A stretch of 13,378 nucleotides of DNA from JAPHTQ01 sp046484535 (GTDB taxonomy: Bacteria; Pseudomonadota; Gammaproteobacteria; Thiohalomonadales; Thiohalomonadaceae): the NCBI GenBank assembly GCA_046484535.1, contig JAWOIT010000002.1:1-13378 (forward strand), written 5' to 3'. This document shows, one piece after another, positions 1 through 7,010 of the stretch. Made by a program: the position numbers and the translations under genes. The notes under the pieces were generated by a model, which made no database searches, was not told the origin of the DNA, and worked only from the letters and a program-made list of their open reading frames with translations. How positions within the stretch are numbered: the stretch's first letter is position 1; each line of letters begins with the position of its first letter.

Positions 1-499
1 GGCACCCTACGTAGGGTTTGCCGAGCTTGCGAGGCGAACCGCAGCAACCCGCACCCGGCCGCGAATAAAAGGCGGTGCGCCTGACGGCGGCACCCTACGT
101 CGGGTTTGTCGAGCGTGCGAGGCGAACCGCCGCGATCCCGCCCCCGGCCGCGAATAAAAGGCGGTGCGCCTGACGGCGGCACCCTACGTCGAGTTTGCCA
201 AGCGTGCGAGGCGAACCGCCGCGATCCCGCCCCCGACCGAAAATAAAAGGCGGTGCGCCTGACGGCGGCACCCTACGTAGGGTTTGCCGAGCTTGCGAGG
301 CGAACCGCAGCAACCCGCACCCGGCCGCGAATAAAAGTTGGTGCGCCTGACGGCGGCACCCTACGTCGGGTTTGTCGAGCGTGCGAGGCGAACCGTAGCG
401 ACCCGCACCCGGCCGCGAATAAAAGGCGGTGCGCCTGACGGCGGCACCCTACGTCGGGTTTGCCGAGCTTGCGAGGCGAACCGCCGCGATCCCGCCCCC
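1..499. repeat. Tandem array, 88/89-bp units (array 1)
   Basis: Six head-to-tail copies start with ggcaccctac at 1, 89, 178, 267, 355 and 443, giving spacings of 88, 89, 89, 88 and 88 bp. The last copy breaks off near 499 and the window edge cuts the array on the left. Each unit carries potential hairpins. GGTGCGCC pairs with GGCGGCACC with one bulged G, and GGTTTGCC pairs with GGCGAACC through one T-G wobble. Units 1 and 4 also contain the 12-bp palindrome CCCTACGTAGGG. Units 2 and 3 share the variant gccgcgatcccgccccc, while 1, 4 and 5 share acccgcacccgg, so variants are interleaved. The period is not a multiple of three and no coding function is supported. The family is the same as in the array at 6011-6871. 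Confidence 0.95.
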
Positions 500-508
500 T
501 CTTAACTC

Positions 509-537
509 TTGTCTATTTTTCGGCCATTGCGTATAGT
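509..537 (+). promoter_or_regulatory. Sigma70-like promoter of the lipoprotein gene
   Basis: A -35 box TTGTCT (509-514, 4/6 to consensus) and a -10 box TATAGT (532-537, 5/6) are separated by exactly 17 bp. They sit just after the repeat array and about 100 bp before the lipoprotein start, in an AT-richer island. Transcription would begin near 544, leaving a leader of about 95 nt. That leader contains a small hairpin TGAGGT/ACCTCA (554-559 with 568-573). Confidence 0.6.
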
Positions 538-563
538 CGCGTTAGTCGCCTTCTGAGGTGGCG

Positions 564-611
564 ATGAACCTCAAGTGTCTGTTTCAAACAAAAACAAACG
601 GGCATCCTTAG
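564..611 (+). CDS. Possible 15-aa leader peptide (uORF)
   Basis: A short ORF in the 5' leader of the lipoprotein mRNA would encode MNLKCLFQTKTNGHP. It has an ATG at 564, a stop TAG at 609-611 and a GAGGT ribosome-binding-like motif at 555-559, five to eight bases upstream. The hairpin at 554-573 would cover both this site and the start codon, so its translation could be structure-gated. The ORF ends 28 bases before the lipoprotein ATG. No run of codons typical of amino-acid attenuators is present. The call rests only on position and Shine-Dalgarno spacing and may be chance. Confidence 0.2.
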   Translation: MNLKCLFQTKTNGHP

Positions 612-639
612 GAACAGGGAGTATAAGGAGAAAAGTAGC

Positions 640-3111
640 ATGTCTAAAGCACCTTCCATCTTTGGCAGAAAACAACTGGCCGTTGCAGTCAGTGCTGCGA
701 TCCTGACCGCCTGCGGCGGCGGCAGCAGCAATAACAATAACGATGACGACACTTCACCGTCATCCAGCGGGGGTAATTACACCCTCAGCACCGTCGGCGG
801 CACCGGTGGCAAAGCCACTTGGGGTTATGGCGGCGATGGCGGCGCCATCAACGTGTATACCGAAGGGGACAAGGGCGGTGTCGCCGTTGTGCGCAGCGGC
901 AGCGCCGATGCCAGCTTCAGCTCGCAGAGGGGGGGGATCACCCCGTTCCTCGGCGTCCATCCGTTGGAGGTCACCGCCGACACCACGGTGATTAAGCCCA
1001 ATCTGTGGACCGACTCCCAGAAGTATGACGGGCAACCGCCGAGCTCTCACGGGTTGTCAACCGGCGATCTGTATCTCGACGACAACAGGGTACTGCGGAT
1101 CTTCGACGGCGAGTCTGCTGAATATGTCGTCGATACATGGGTCGGGGATGACATCGATTACACTCGGGATCCCGAAGTGGACGACGGCCGTTATTACCGG
1201 TACGACAACGAGCTCTACGTGGCGATCGCCGGCGACAACGTTGCGAACCTGGCTGCTGCGGGCACGCCCTATTATCAGGGCTATGCCGATAACATCTTCC
1301 TCGCCGACGAGGATGATACGGTTCCCGATCCGGAAGCCACCGGCCTGAGCGTGGCCGCCGGCGTCACCCTGACCCTGGAGCTTAACGACACCACCGAAGC
1401 GGATATCGACTTTAGGAATGACATCGTCAACCGCGGCGTCATTACCACCGCCGATTTCACCGCCACAAGTCGCGGTAGACTGCGGCTCAATGTCGACGGC
1501 AGTCTCTTCAATCACGGCACCATCAGCACCGCCGGCACCGATGAGACGAGAAACGCCGGGTCTATCAACATCTGGGCTGAGTATGCCGCCTTTAACAGCG
1601 GCACCATCACCTCCGCCGGCGCGGACACCACCTCCTCGACGGATGGCGGCAATGCCGACTATCTCAACTTCATGAGCGGCTACTATACCGAGAACACCGG
1701 CACCCTGAACGCCGCCGGCGGTGATTCCGACAACGCTGACGGCGGTTCGGGTGACAATATCTTTATCTATTCCGAGCGAGGCCCGGTCCGCAACAGCGGC
1801 CCCCTCATCGCCACGGGCGGCACCGGCTACGGTGAAGATGGCGGCCACGGCGGTAGTGTAGTCATCATGAATAATTATGCCGGCGATGTCCTCAACAGCG
1901 GCGACATCGATACCTCCGGCGGCGAAGGTCACGCCGGTTGGGGCGGCGACGGTGGAGAGGTCAATTTCTATGCCTACGGCGGCGCATTGATCAGCAGCGG
2001 CGACATTACCACCGTGGGCGGCGACTCCTCGACCAACGAGGATGCCGGCGACGGCGGCGATGTCTATGCCTGGATCAGCAACGGCTACAGCAGCTGGAAC
2101 TACGGCACCACCCCACATAAAGAGGTCGCCTTCTCCGGCGATATCATGACGGCCGGCGGCACCACCGGCGGCGACGTCAACAGCGGCGACGGCGACGGCG
2201 GTAACGGCGGCGACTTCGAGATCTATACCGGCGACTATGACAACGGTAATGAGTACACCACCGGCGAAGCCGGCGTTACCCTGTACGGTTACAACACCCT
2301 CGACACCCGCGGCGGCAGCGGCCAGTATCCGGGCGAGGGCGGCAATGTCTCCCTCTATGCCGGTTACGGTTGGGATGACGCCCTCTATGGCTACACCACA
2401 GGCCCGGTCGTTAACCATGCGGATATCCTGGCCTCGGCCGGCGCGTATACCGGCAGTGATAGCACCGGCACCCATTACGCCCAGGGCGGCGGTGTCAGTA
2501 TCGAGACCAGTTATTACTATGCGGAGGACAATCCGGAGGCCACGGCGACCAATACGGGGGATATCACCTCCCACGGCGCTGACGGCCGGAATGCGTCAAG
2601 TCGCTATCGCCTACGCGGTGGAGGTGTATGGATGTGGGGCTTCAACGGCACCGACAACAGCGGTTCGATCGCCGTCAACGGGGGTAACGACCTCTCTGAG
2701 GACGGCAGCCTCAACAGCTACGGCGGTCGTGGTGGTGTTGTCGATCTCTATGCCGAGCTGGGCGCGGTGGTCAACAGCGGCGCCATCGACAGCCACGGCG
2801 GCGACGCCGAAGCCTGGGGCGGCCCCGGCTCCTGGTGGACCGCCTTCTACGGCCCGACCGTAAACAACACCGGCGCCATCAGAGGTAGCGGCGGTGATGC
2901 GCTTGAAGAGGTGGGCGGTTCCGGCGGCTACGGCGGCTGGGTCTGGATGATGGGCAGCAACGGTTTTGCTTCCGTCCAGAACTCCGGCGCCGTCAGCCTG
3001 ACCCCGGGGGCCAACTATGTCAGTTACTATGGTACTTATGAAGGCCGCGAAAACGGTTACTACAAGGTAATCGGCCCCGGCTGTACCGGTGACTGCGATC
3101 AGTTTAATTAA
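640..3111 (+). CDS. Large Gly/Asn/Asp/Tyr-rich repetitive lipoprotein
   Basis: This 823-residue secreted lipoprotein begins with a basic n-region (residues 1-12), a short hydrophobic stretch and the lipobox L22-T23-A24-C25. The mature protein would start at C25, and Gly at +2 is compatible with outer-membrane sorting. A low-complexity linker (about 26-45, rich in S, N, D) leads to a partly unique acidic region (about 46-235). From about 236 to 800 degenerate repeats of roughly 40-45 residues follow the scheme N-S-G-x-I-x-x-x-G-G, then GGxGGxV, then a beta-strand-like segment, suggesting a parallel beta-helix or beta-roll; this fold is inferred. About 50 tyrosines are present, many next to Asp or Glu. 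The C-terminus has a C815/C819 pair. No autotransporter barrel, sortase or PEP-CTERM signal is seen. AAGGAG at 625-630 supports the start. I recognise no named family; a surface, adhesin-like or matrix role is plausible only. Confidence 0.85.
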   Translation: MSKAPSIFGRKQLAVAVSAAILTACGGGSSNNNNDDDTSPSSSGGNYTLSTVGGTGGKATWGYGGDGGAINVYTEGDKGGVAVVRSGSADASFSSQRGGITPFLGVHPLEVTADTTVIKPNLWTDSQKYDGQPPSSHGLSTGDLYLDDNRVLRIFDGESAEYVVDTWVGDDIDYTRDPEVDDGRYYRYDNELYVAIAGDNVANLAAAGTPYYQGYADNIFLADEDDTVPDPEATGLSVAAGVTLTLELNDTTEADIDFRNDIVNRGVITTADFTATSRGRLRLNVDGSLFNHGTISTAGTDETRNAGSINIWAEYAAFNSGTITSAGADTTSSTDGGNADYLNFMSGYYTENTGTLNAAGGDSDNADGGSGDNIFIYSERGPVRNSGPLIATGGTGYGEDGGHGGSVVIMNNYAGDVLNSGDIDTSGGEGHAGWGGDGGEVNFYAYGGALISSGDITTVGGDSSTNEDAGDGGDVYAWISNGYSSWNYGTTPHKEVAFSGDIMTAGGTTGGDVNSGDGDGGNGGDFEIYTGDYDNGNEYTTGEAGVTLYGYNTLDTRGGSGQYPGEGGNVSLYAGYGWDDALYGYTTGPVVNHADILASAGAYTGSDSTGTHYAQGGGVSIETSYYYAEDNPEATATNTGDITSHGADGRNASSRYRLRGGGVWMWGFNGTDNSGSIAVNGGNDLSEDGSLNSYGGRGGVVDLYAELGAVVNSGAIDSHGGDAEAWGGPGSWWTAFYGPTVNNTGAIRGSGGDALEEVGGSGGYGGWVWMMGSNGFASVQNSGAVSLTPGANYVSYYGTYEGRENGYYKVIGPGCTGDCDQFN

Positions 3112-3133
3112 ACTGTTGCGCTTACGGTAAATC

Positions 3134-3161
3134 GGCGGCGGGGCGACCCGCCGCCTTTTTT
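3134..3161 (+). terminator. Rho-independent terminator of the lipoprotein gene
   Basis: A perfect 9-bp GC stem (GGCGGCGGG at 3134-3142 with CCCGCCGCC at 3147-3155) closes a GCGA tetraloop of the stable GNRA class. Six T residues follow (3156-3161). It lies 22 bases after the lipoprotein stop codon, so the STN gene downstream probably depends on its own promoter or on read-through. Confidence 0.93.
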
Positions 3162-3180
3162 CCGTGTTATTAAGCAGTCT

Positions 3181-3357
3181 GTTCAGCTTTTGTCTTCGGG
3201 CGTTCCGCGCCCGGAGGCAAAACCTGAACGCGACTGGTGAGCGGGCCGACATTCCCCGTAGCGGAAACCCGGGCATGACGCCCTCCGCATGTCGATGGGG
3301 TTGGCGGCGCAGAAGTCGACGAGCCGAAGCCGAAGAGCGAACCAGCGGGACTCCATT
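3181..3357 (+). ncRNA. HEARO / omega-RNA-like structured RNA (orphan)
   Basis: Dense, mutually consistent pairings occupy this interval. A 5' hairpin has 22-nt arms (3181-3202 with 3208-3229; 19 Watson-Crick pairs, two G-U, one mismatch) around the loop TTCCG. A nested set follows: CCCC 3254-3257 with GGGG 3297-3300, GCGGA 3261-3265 with TCCGC 3284-3288, and GGGC 3271-3274 with GCCC 3280-3283. Further pairs are GTCGA 3291-3295 with TCGAC 3316-3320, GGC 3303-3305 with GCC 3329-3331, and GGTT 3299-3302 with AACC 3340-3343; some of these are alternatives. CTGGT 3234-3238 can pair with ACCAG 3341-3345 as a pseudoknot or alternative. The strings ggggttggcggcgcagaag and gagccgaagccgaagag match my recollection of the conserved 3' half of HEARO RNAs, the guide scaffolds of IscB/IsrB. 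No IscB, IsrB or TnpA ORF is nearby. The family call is from memory; a cis-regulatory leader of the STN gene is the alternative. Confidence 0.55.
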
Positions 3358-3414
3358 CACCTCAAGTGCAAATCCACTTTGAACTTAACTGAATTTTTAG
3401 GGAAGAAATAAACC

Positions 3415-4140
3415 ATGCGTACACTGCCCGGGCTGTTAGCCGTTCTCATCCTGTTCACCCAACCGGCGTTCGCCGCCGATGCGCCGACCGCGCCCGCCAT
3501 CAGCTACGACAGGGCCGCCGATACGCTGAGCCTCGATGTCGAGCAGGTTTCGCTGAAGACCTTGCTGGCCACGATTGCAAGTCAATCCCAGCTCGAGGTG
3601 TTGTTCGACGACCGGGCCGACAGAAAGGTGACCATGCAGCTTGAAAAACGCTCTCTGCAGGCCGGGTTGGAAAACCTGTTGCGTGAGAGCAGTTATCTGT
3701 TCCGCTACGATAAGGATGAGGAGGGAAATACCTTCCTGCTCGGTGTGCGGGTGCTGCCGAAAGGCGAGTCGGATTCGGGCAACCTTCAGCCGCTGCTCCA
3801 TGCGGCGGGCGAGGCGTTCATGAACGCCAAACACAACCGTCAAGCCGGTGCAAACGCCGAGAGCGCCCTTTTCAACAAGCGCTGGCAGGCGCGTTTGGCC
3901 GAAATGCCGAAGCCGGTGCGCGAGAAGGTGATCAAACACGCCAAGGAGCGCATCGAAAAGATAGAAAAGAGAGAAGCCGAACGGCAGGCGCGCATCGAGG
4001 AAAAGAAAAAAGAGCGGGAGGCGAAAATGGCCGAGCGCCGCAAGGAGCATGAGCTGAAATCCCCTGATGAGATGACCCCCGAAGAGTATGCGCTTCATCA
4101 GCAGCGGCTGGACTGGGCCCGTCAGCTGCCACGCCATTAA
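3415..4140 (+). CDS. Periplasmic STN-domain protein with charged helical tail
   Basis: This 241-residue exported protein has a clear Sec signal peptide (residues 1-20, cleavage after A-F-A). Residues about 36-115 fit an STN domain (secretin and TonB receptor short N-terminal domain): the segment with LSLDVEQVSLKTLLATIASQ, then the hydrophobic LEVLFDD, then VTMQLEKRSLQAGLENLL and YLFRYDKDEEGNTFLLG. From about 165 to 215 it is extremely rich in K, E and R (VREKVIKHAKERIEKIEK and onward), forming a long charged helix or coiled coil. It has neither the secretin body nor a TonB barrel, so the STN domain stands alone. STN domains generally mediate protein-protein contacts in the periplasm, as in FecA-FecR signalling. 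AGGGAAG at 3399-3405 supports the start. Its partner is unknown; the neighbouring lipoprotein is a candidate by context only. Confidence 0.8.
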   Translation: MRTLPGLLAVLILFTQPAFAADAPTAPAISYDRAADTLSLDVEQVSLKTLLATIASQSQLEVLFDDRADRKVTMQLEKRSLQAGLENLLRESSYLFRYDKDEEGNTFLLGVRVLPKGESDSGNLQPLLHAAGEAFMNAKHNRQAGANAESALFNKRWQARLAEMPKPVREKVIKHAKERIEKIEKREAERQARIEEKKKEREAKMAERRKEHELKSPDEMTPEEYALHQQRLDWARQLPRH

Positions 4141-4173
4141 TCGGCGCATTACTGATACGGCGATTTCCCGCAA

Positions 4174-4202
4174 AATCCGCCGCCGAGTGGCGCCGCCGGA
4201 TT
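4174..4202 (+). other. Weak intergenic hairpin
   Basis: AATCCG (4174-4179) pairs with CGGATT (4197-4202), and CGCC (4181-4184) with GGCG (4189-4192) around GAGT, leaving CCGC unpaired on the 3' side. No T tract follows directly, so it is a poor terminator and may be an mRNA-processing or attenuating structure between the STN and sulfotransferase genes. Confidence 0.3.
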
Positions 4203-4249
4203 CTGCGATGGCTTTTGGTTAAAAAAGACGATCGTTTGCAGGAGTTCTC

Positions 4250-6007
4250 ATGAACCAGCCCCAACCCTTACCCTCCGAGGCGGCCCGGCAGCTGGGCGCC
4301 CAATTCGCCTTCGCCAAGCGCCTCTATGATAAAAAGCAGTTACAACAGGCCGGGCAAATTTGCGAGCAATTACTACAGCAGGTATCGGACCATCAGGGGG
4401 CGCTGCACCTGCTGGTGATGGTGAGCCGCGATCTTGGGCAATTGGATACGGCCGGGCGCTTGTTGCAGCGCCTGGAATCGCTGGCCGGGGCGGGAAACAC
4501 CGACGTTATCTATGAGTGGGGGGTGCTGCATGTACTCCGTGGCGAGCCGCAGAAGGCGGAGGCCCGACTGAAGTCGCTGCTCAAAGCGGTGCCCGCTCAT
4601 GCCAACGGCCATAGGGTGTTGGGAAGGCTCTATGACCGGCTGGGACGCCTGGGCGCCGCTGAAATGCACCTGCGCCACGCCCTGGAGCTGCGTCAGGACG
4701 ACGAAACGCTTTGCAAGGACCTGGCGAGCGTTAACGAGCGGCTGGGACTTTTCGACACCGGCATCCGTTTCGCCAGGCGGGCTTTCAATCTCAACCCCCG
4801 CTATATCGACGGTTTACTGGTATGGGCCAAGCTCGAGGAGCGTCGCGGCGATCTCGACGAGGCCGAACGGCTTGTCGATTACGCCCTGACGCTACAACCC
4901 GGACACCCGCTGGTTGTTCTGCTCCAGGCCTTTATCCAACGCCGCCGCGGGGATTTTGATAAGGCGTACGGTCTGCTCGAGGCGATGGATATCAGTCTTT
5001 TGAATCCGGATGCCCGCGCCATCGCCTGGCAGGAGCGGGGCTTTTGCCTGGAGCGGTTGGGGCGTTTTGACGAGGCCTTTGCGGCATTCTCCAGGATGAG
5101 TGAGATTAACCGCAAGCCCCCGTTTAGCCGGAACTACCCTGAAGAGGAGATGCAGCGGCAGTTCGCCGAATTGCGTGAATTTTGGCAACAGGTCGAGCCC
5201 GATAGTTTACCGACGGCGCCGACCCCGCCCGAAGAGGCGCCCACGCCGATTTTCATTGTCGGGTTTCCACGTTCCGGCACCACCTTGGTGGAGCAGATTG
5301 TAACCAGCCACCCCGAGGTGTTGGCGGGTGATGAGACGCACGCTATCGACCTGGCCATGGGACGCCGGCGGGGCAGCGGTTCCGCGGGCTCATTGATGGA
5401 TATAACGCGTTCCCTGGTCGACACCGATGCTGGGAAACAAGTTCTCGCCATGCAGAACGCCTACATGCATCAAGTGCGGCGACAGGCGGTACTGGAACCG
5501 GGTTACCGATACTTTACCGATAAGACGCCGCTCAATGAAGTATACATGGGAGTTATCCGGTCGATTCTGCCGCAGTCGCCGATGATCCACCTCATACGCC
5601 ACCCTCTGAATGTGGTGCTGTCGAGTTATTTCAATGATGTCCGTCATGGCCGTGACTTTGCGACACGCCTGGAAACCACCGCGAAACACTACGCACATGT
5701 CATGGATATGGTGGAGACCTACACCGAAAGGCTGGATCTACGCTATCTTCAAGTCCGCTACGAAGACATCGTCAATGATCTTGAGACCGAAGCACGTCGT
5801 ATTATCGACTTTATAGGCCTGCCCTGGGATGAACGCTGCCTGCAATTTCATGAGAATGATCGCCATGTGCGCACGGCAAGCGCGGAACAGGTAAAGGAGA
5901 AGCTCTATACCCGTTCTCTTGAGCGTTATAAACCCTTCCTGAAGCACCTCGAGCCGGTTATCCCGATCCTCGAACCTTATATCGAACGGTATAAATACAC
6001 GATTTAA
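4250..6007 (+). CDS. TPR-sulfotransferase
   Basis: This is a 585-residue cytoplasmic protein with no signal peptide or membrane segment. Residues about 12-287 form roughly eight tetratricopeptide repeats, clear for example at 117-150 (LGRLYDRLGRLGAAEMHLRHAL), 186-220 and 255-287. Residues 333-585 form a sulfotransferase domain of the Sulfotransfer_3 type. The PAPS 5'-phosphosulfate loop is FPRSGTT (339-345) and the 3'-phosphate motif lies at R450-S458 (RHPLNVVLSS). A GDET at 360-363 corresponds to the GEET region that supplies the catalytic Glu in tyrosylprotein sulfotransferases. K425 lies in TDKTPLN. The predicted reaction is sulfate transfer from PAPS to a protein or glycan acceptor held by the TPRs. 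AGGAG at 4240-4244 sets the start. It follows the STN gene by 109 bp and is probably co-transcribed. The acceptor cannot be read from sequence. Confidence 0.9.
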   Translation: MNQPQPLPSEAARQLGAQFAFAKRLYDKKQLQQAGQICEQLLQQVSDHQGALHLLVMVSRDLGQLDTAGRLLQRLESLAGAGNTDVIYEWGVLHVLRGEPQKAEARLKSLLKAVPAHANGHRVLGRLYDRLGRLGAAEMHLRHALELRQDDETLCKDLASVNERLGLFDTGIRFARRAFNLNPRYIDGLLVWAKLEERRGDLDEAERLVDYALTLQPGHPLVVLLQAFIQRRRGDFDKAYGLLEAMDISLLNPDARAIAWQERGFCLERLGRFDEAFAAFSRMSEINRKPPFSRNYPEEEMQRQFAELREFWQQVEPDSLPTAPTPPEEAPTPIFIVGFPRSGTTLVEQIVTSHPEVLAGDETHAIDLAMGRRRGSGSAGSLMDITRSLVDTDAGKQVLAMQNAYMHQVRRQAVLEPGYRYFTDKTPLNEVYMGVIRSILPQSPMIHLIRHPLNVVLSSYFNDVRHGRDFATRLETTAKHYAHVMDMVETYTERLDLRYLQVRYEDIVNDLETEARRIIDFIGLPWDERCLQFHENDRHVRTASAEQVKEKLYTRSLERYKPFLKHLEPVIPILEPYIERYKYTI

Positions 6008-6010
6008 GCC

Positions 6011-6871
6011 GAGGCGGTGCGCCTGGCGGCGGCACCCTACCATCACTGCGTAGGGTTTGCCGAGCGCGCGAGGCGAACCGCAGCTATCCCTCCCCGGTTG
6101 TGAATGGAAGCGGTGCGCCTTTCGGCGGCACCCTACCATCACCGCGTAGGGTTTGCCGAGCGTGCGAGGCGAACCGCAGCTATCCCTCCCCGGTTGTGAA
6201 TAGAGGCGGTGCGCCTTTCGGCGGCACCCTACCATCACTGCGTAGGGTTTGCCGAGCCTGCGAGGCGAACCGCAGTTGTCCCTCCCCGGTTGTGAATGGA
6301 GGCGGTGCGCCTTTCGGCGGCACCCTACCATCACCGTGTAGGGTTTGCCGAGCGCGCGAGGCGAACCGCAGTTGTCCCTTCCCGGTTGTGAATGGAGGCG
6401 GTGCGCCTTTCGGCGGCACCCTACAATCATCGCGTAGGGTTTGCCGAGCCTGCGAGGCGAACCGCAGCTATCCCTCTCCGGTTGTGAATGGAGGCGGTGC
6501 GCCTTTCGGCGGCACCCTACCATCACTGCGTAGGGTTTGCCGAGCGCGCGAGGCGAACCGCAGTTGTCCCTTCCCGGTTGTGAATGGAGGCGGTGCGCCT
6601 TTCGGCGGCACCCTACAATCATCGCGTAGGGGTTGCCGAGCCTGCGAGGCGAACCGCAGCTATCCCTCCCCGGTTGTGAATGGAGGCGGTACGCCTGGCG
6701 GCGGCACCCTACCATCACCGCGTAGGGTTTGCCGAGCGCGCGAGGCGAACCGCAGCTATCCCTCCCCGGTTGTGAATAGAGGCGGTGCGCCTGGCGGCGG
6801 CACCCTACCATCACCGCGTAGGGTTTGCCGAGCCTGCGAGGCGAACCGCAGCTATCCCTCCCCGGTCGTGA
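6011..6871. repeat. Tandem array, exact 96-bp units (array 2)
   Basis: Nine copies start with ggcaccctac at 6031, 6127, 6223, 6319, 6415, 6511, 6607, 6703 and 6799, every interval exactly 96 bp. A partial copy (6011-6030) abuts the sulfotransferase stop codon. Units belong to the same family and orientation as the array at 1-499 but carry an 8-9 bp insertion splitting the CCCTAC/GTAGGG palindrome. Each unit can fold as GGTGCGCC/GGCGGCACC, CCCTAC/GTAGGG and GGTTTGCC/GGCGAACC, and the unpaired loop (gagc-NN-gcga) is the most variable part. Units at 6319+6415 and 6511+6607 match as a two-unit block (gttgtcccttcc followed by caatcatcgcg), a 192-bp higher-order repeat. It is not CRISPR: there are no unique spacers. 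Confidence 0.95.
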
Positions 6872-7010
6872 CGCGATGGCGGGGCGCCGCGCAGGCGCGG
6901 TAAACCTTAGTAACTTTGCGCCTGGACGATGTGCTCCCTGCATCGTCTACCGCCGCCATCCATGGAGGAGTCTGCGGTGGGATCATTCTTATTCGGGGCG
7001 AGTAGTTAAG
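6872..7010. other. Gene-free spacer after array 2
   Basis: No gene is seen here. The only structure is a 7-bp hairpin GACGATG/CATCGTC (6925-6931 with 6941-6947) with a 9-nt loop. It has no T tract on either strand, so no convincing terminator is visible for the minus-strand ligase gene that ends at 7011. Confidence 0.4.

Noticed and set aside
1..499. CRISPR array
   Set aside because: The whole unit repeats, with no unique spacers between short direct repeats. The same holds for 6011-6871.
1057..2574. 505-aa minus-strand ORF opposite the lipoprotein gene
   Set aside because: It is low-complexity A/G/V/I-rich translation antisense to a gene with a signal peptide, ribosome-binding site, promoter and terminator. 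It is a shadow created by GC-rich repeats.
3181..3357. c-di-GMP (GEMM) or cobalamin riboswitch
   Set aside because: Isolated strings such as cggaggcaaaacct and ggtgagcgggcc are suggestive, but the ordered conserved cores of those riboswitches are missing and the helix order fits a HEARO-like scaffold better.
3164..3382. 72-aa plus-strand ORF across the structured RNA
   Set aside because: It has no ribosome-binding site, and base pairing rather than codon structure explains the sequence.
3112..3414. Remnant of an iscB/isrB or tnpA coding sequence next to the RNA
   Set aside because: No frame in the 303-bp spacer shows RuvC, HNH or HUH-like motifs, and the adjacent ORF is a complete STN protein with a signal peptide.
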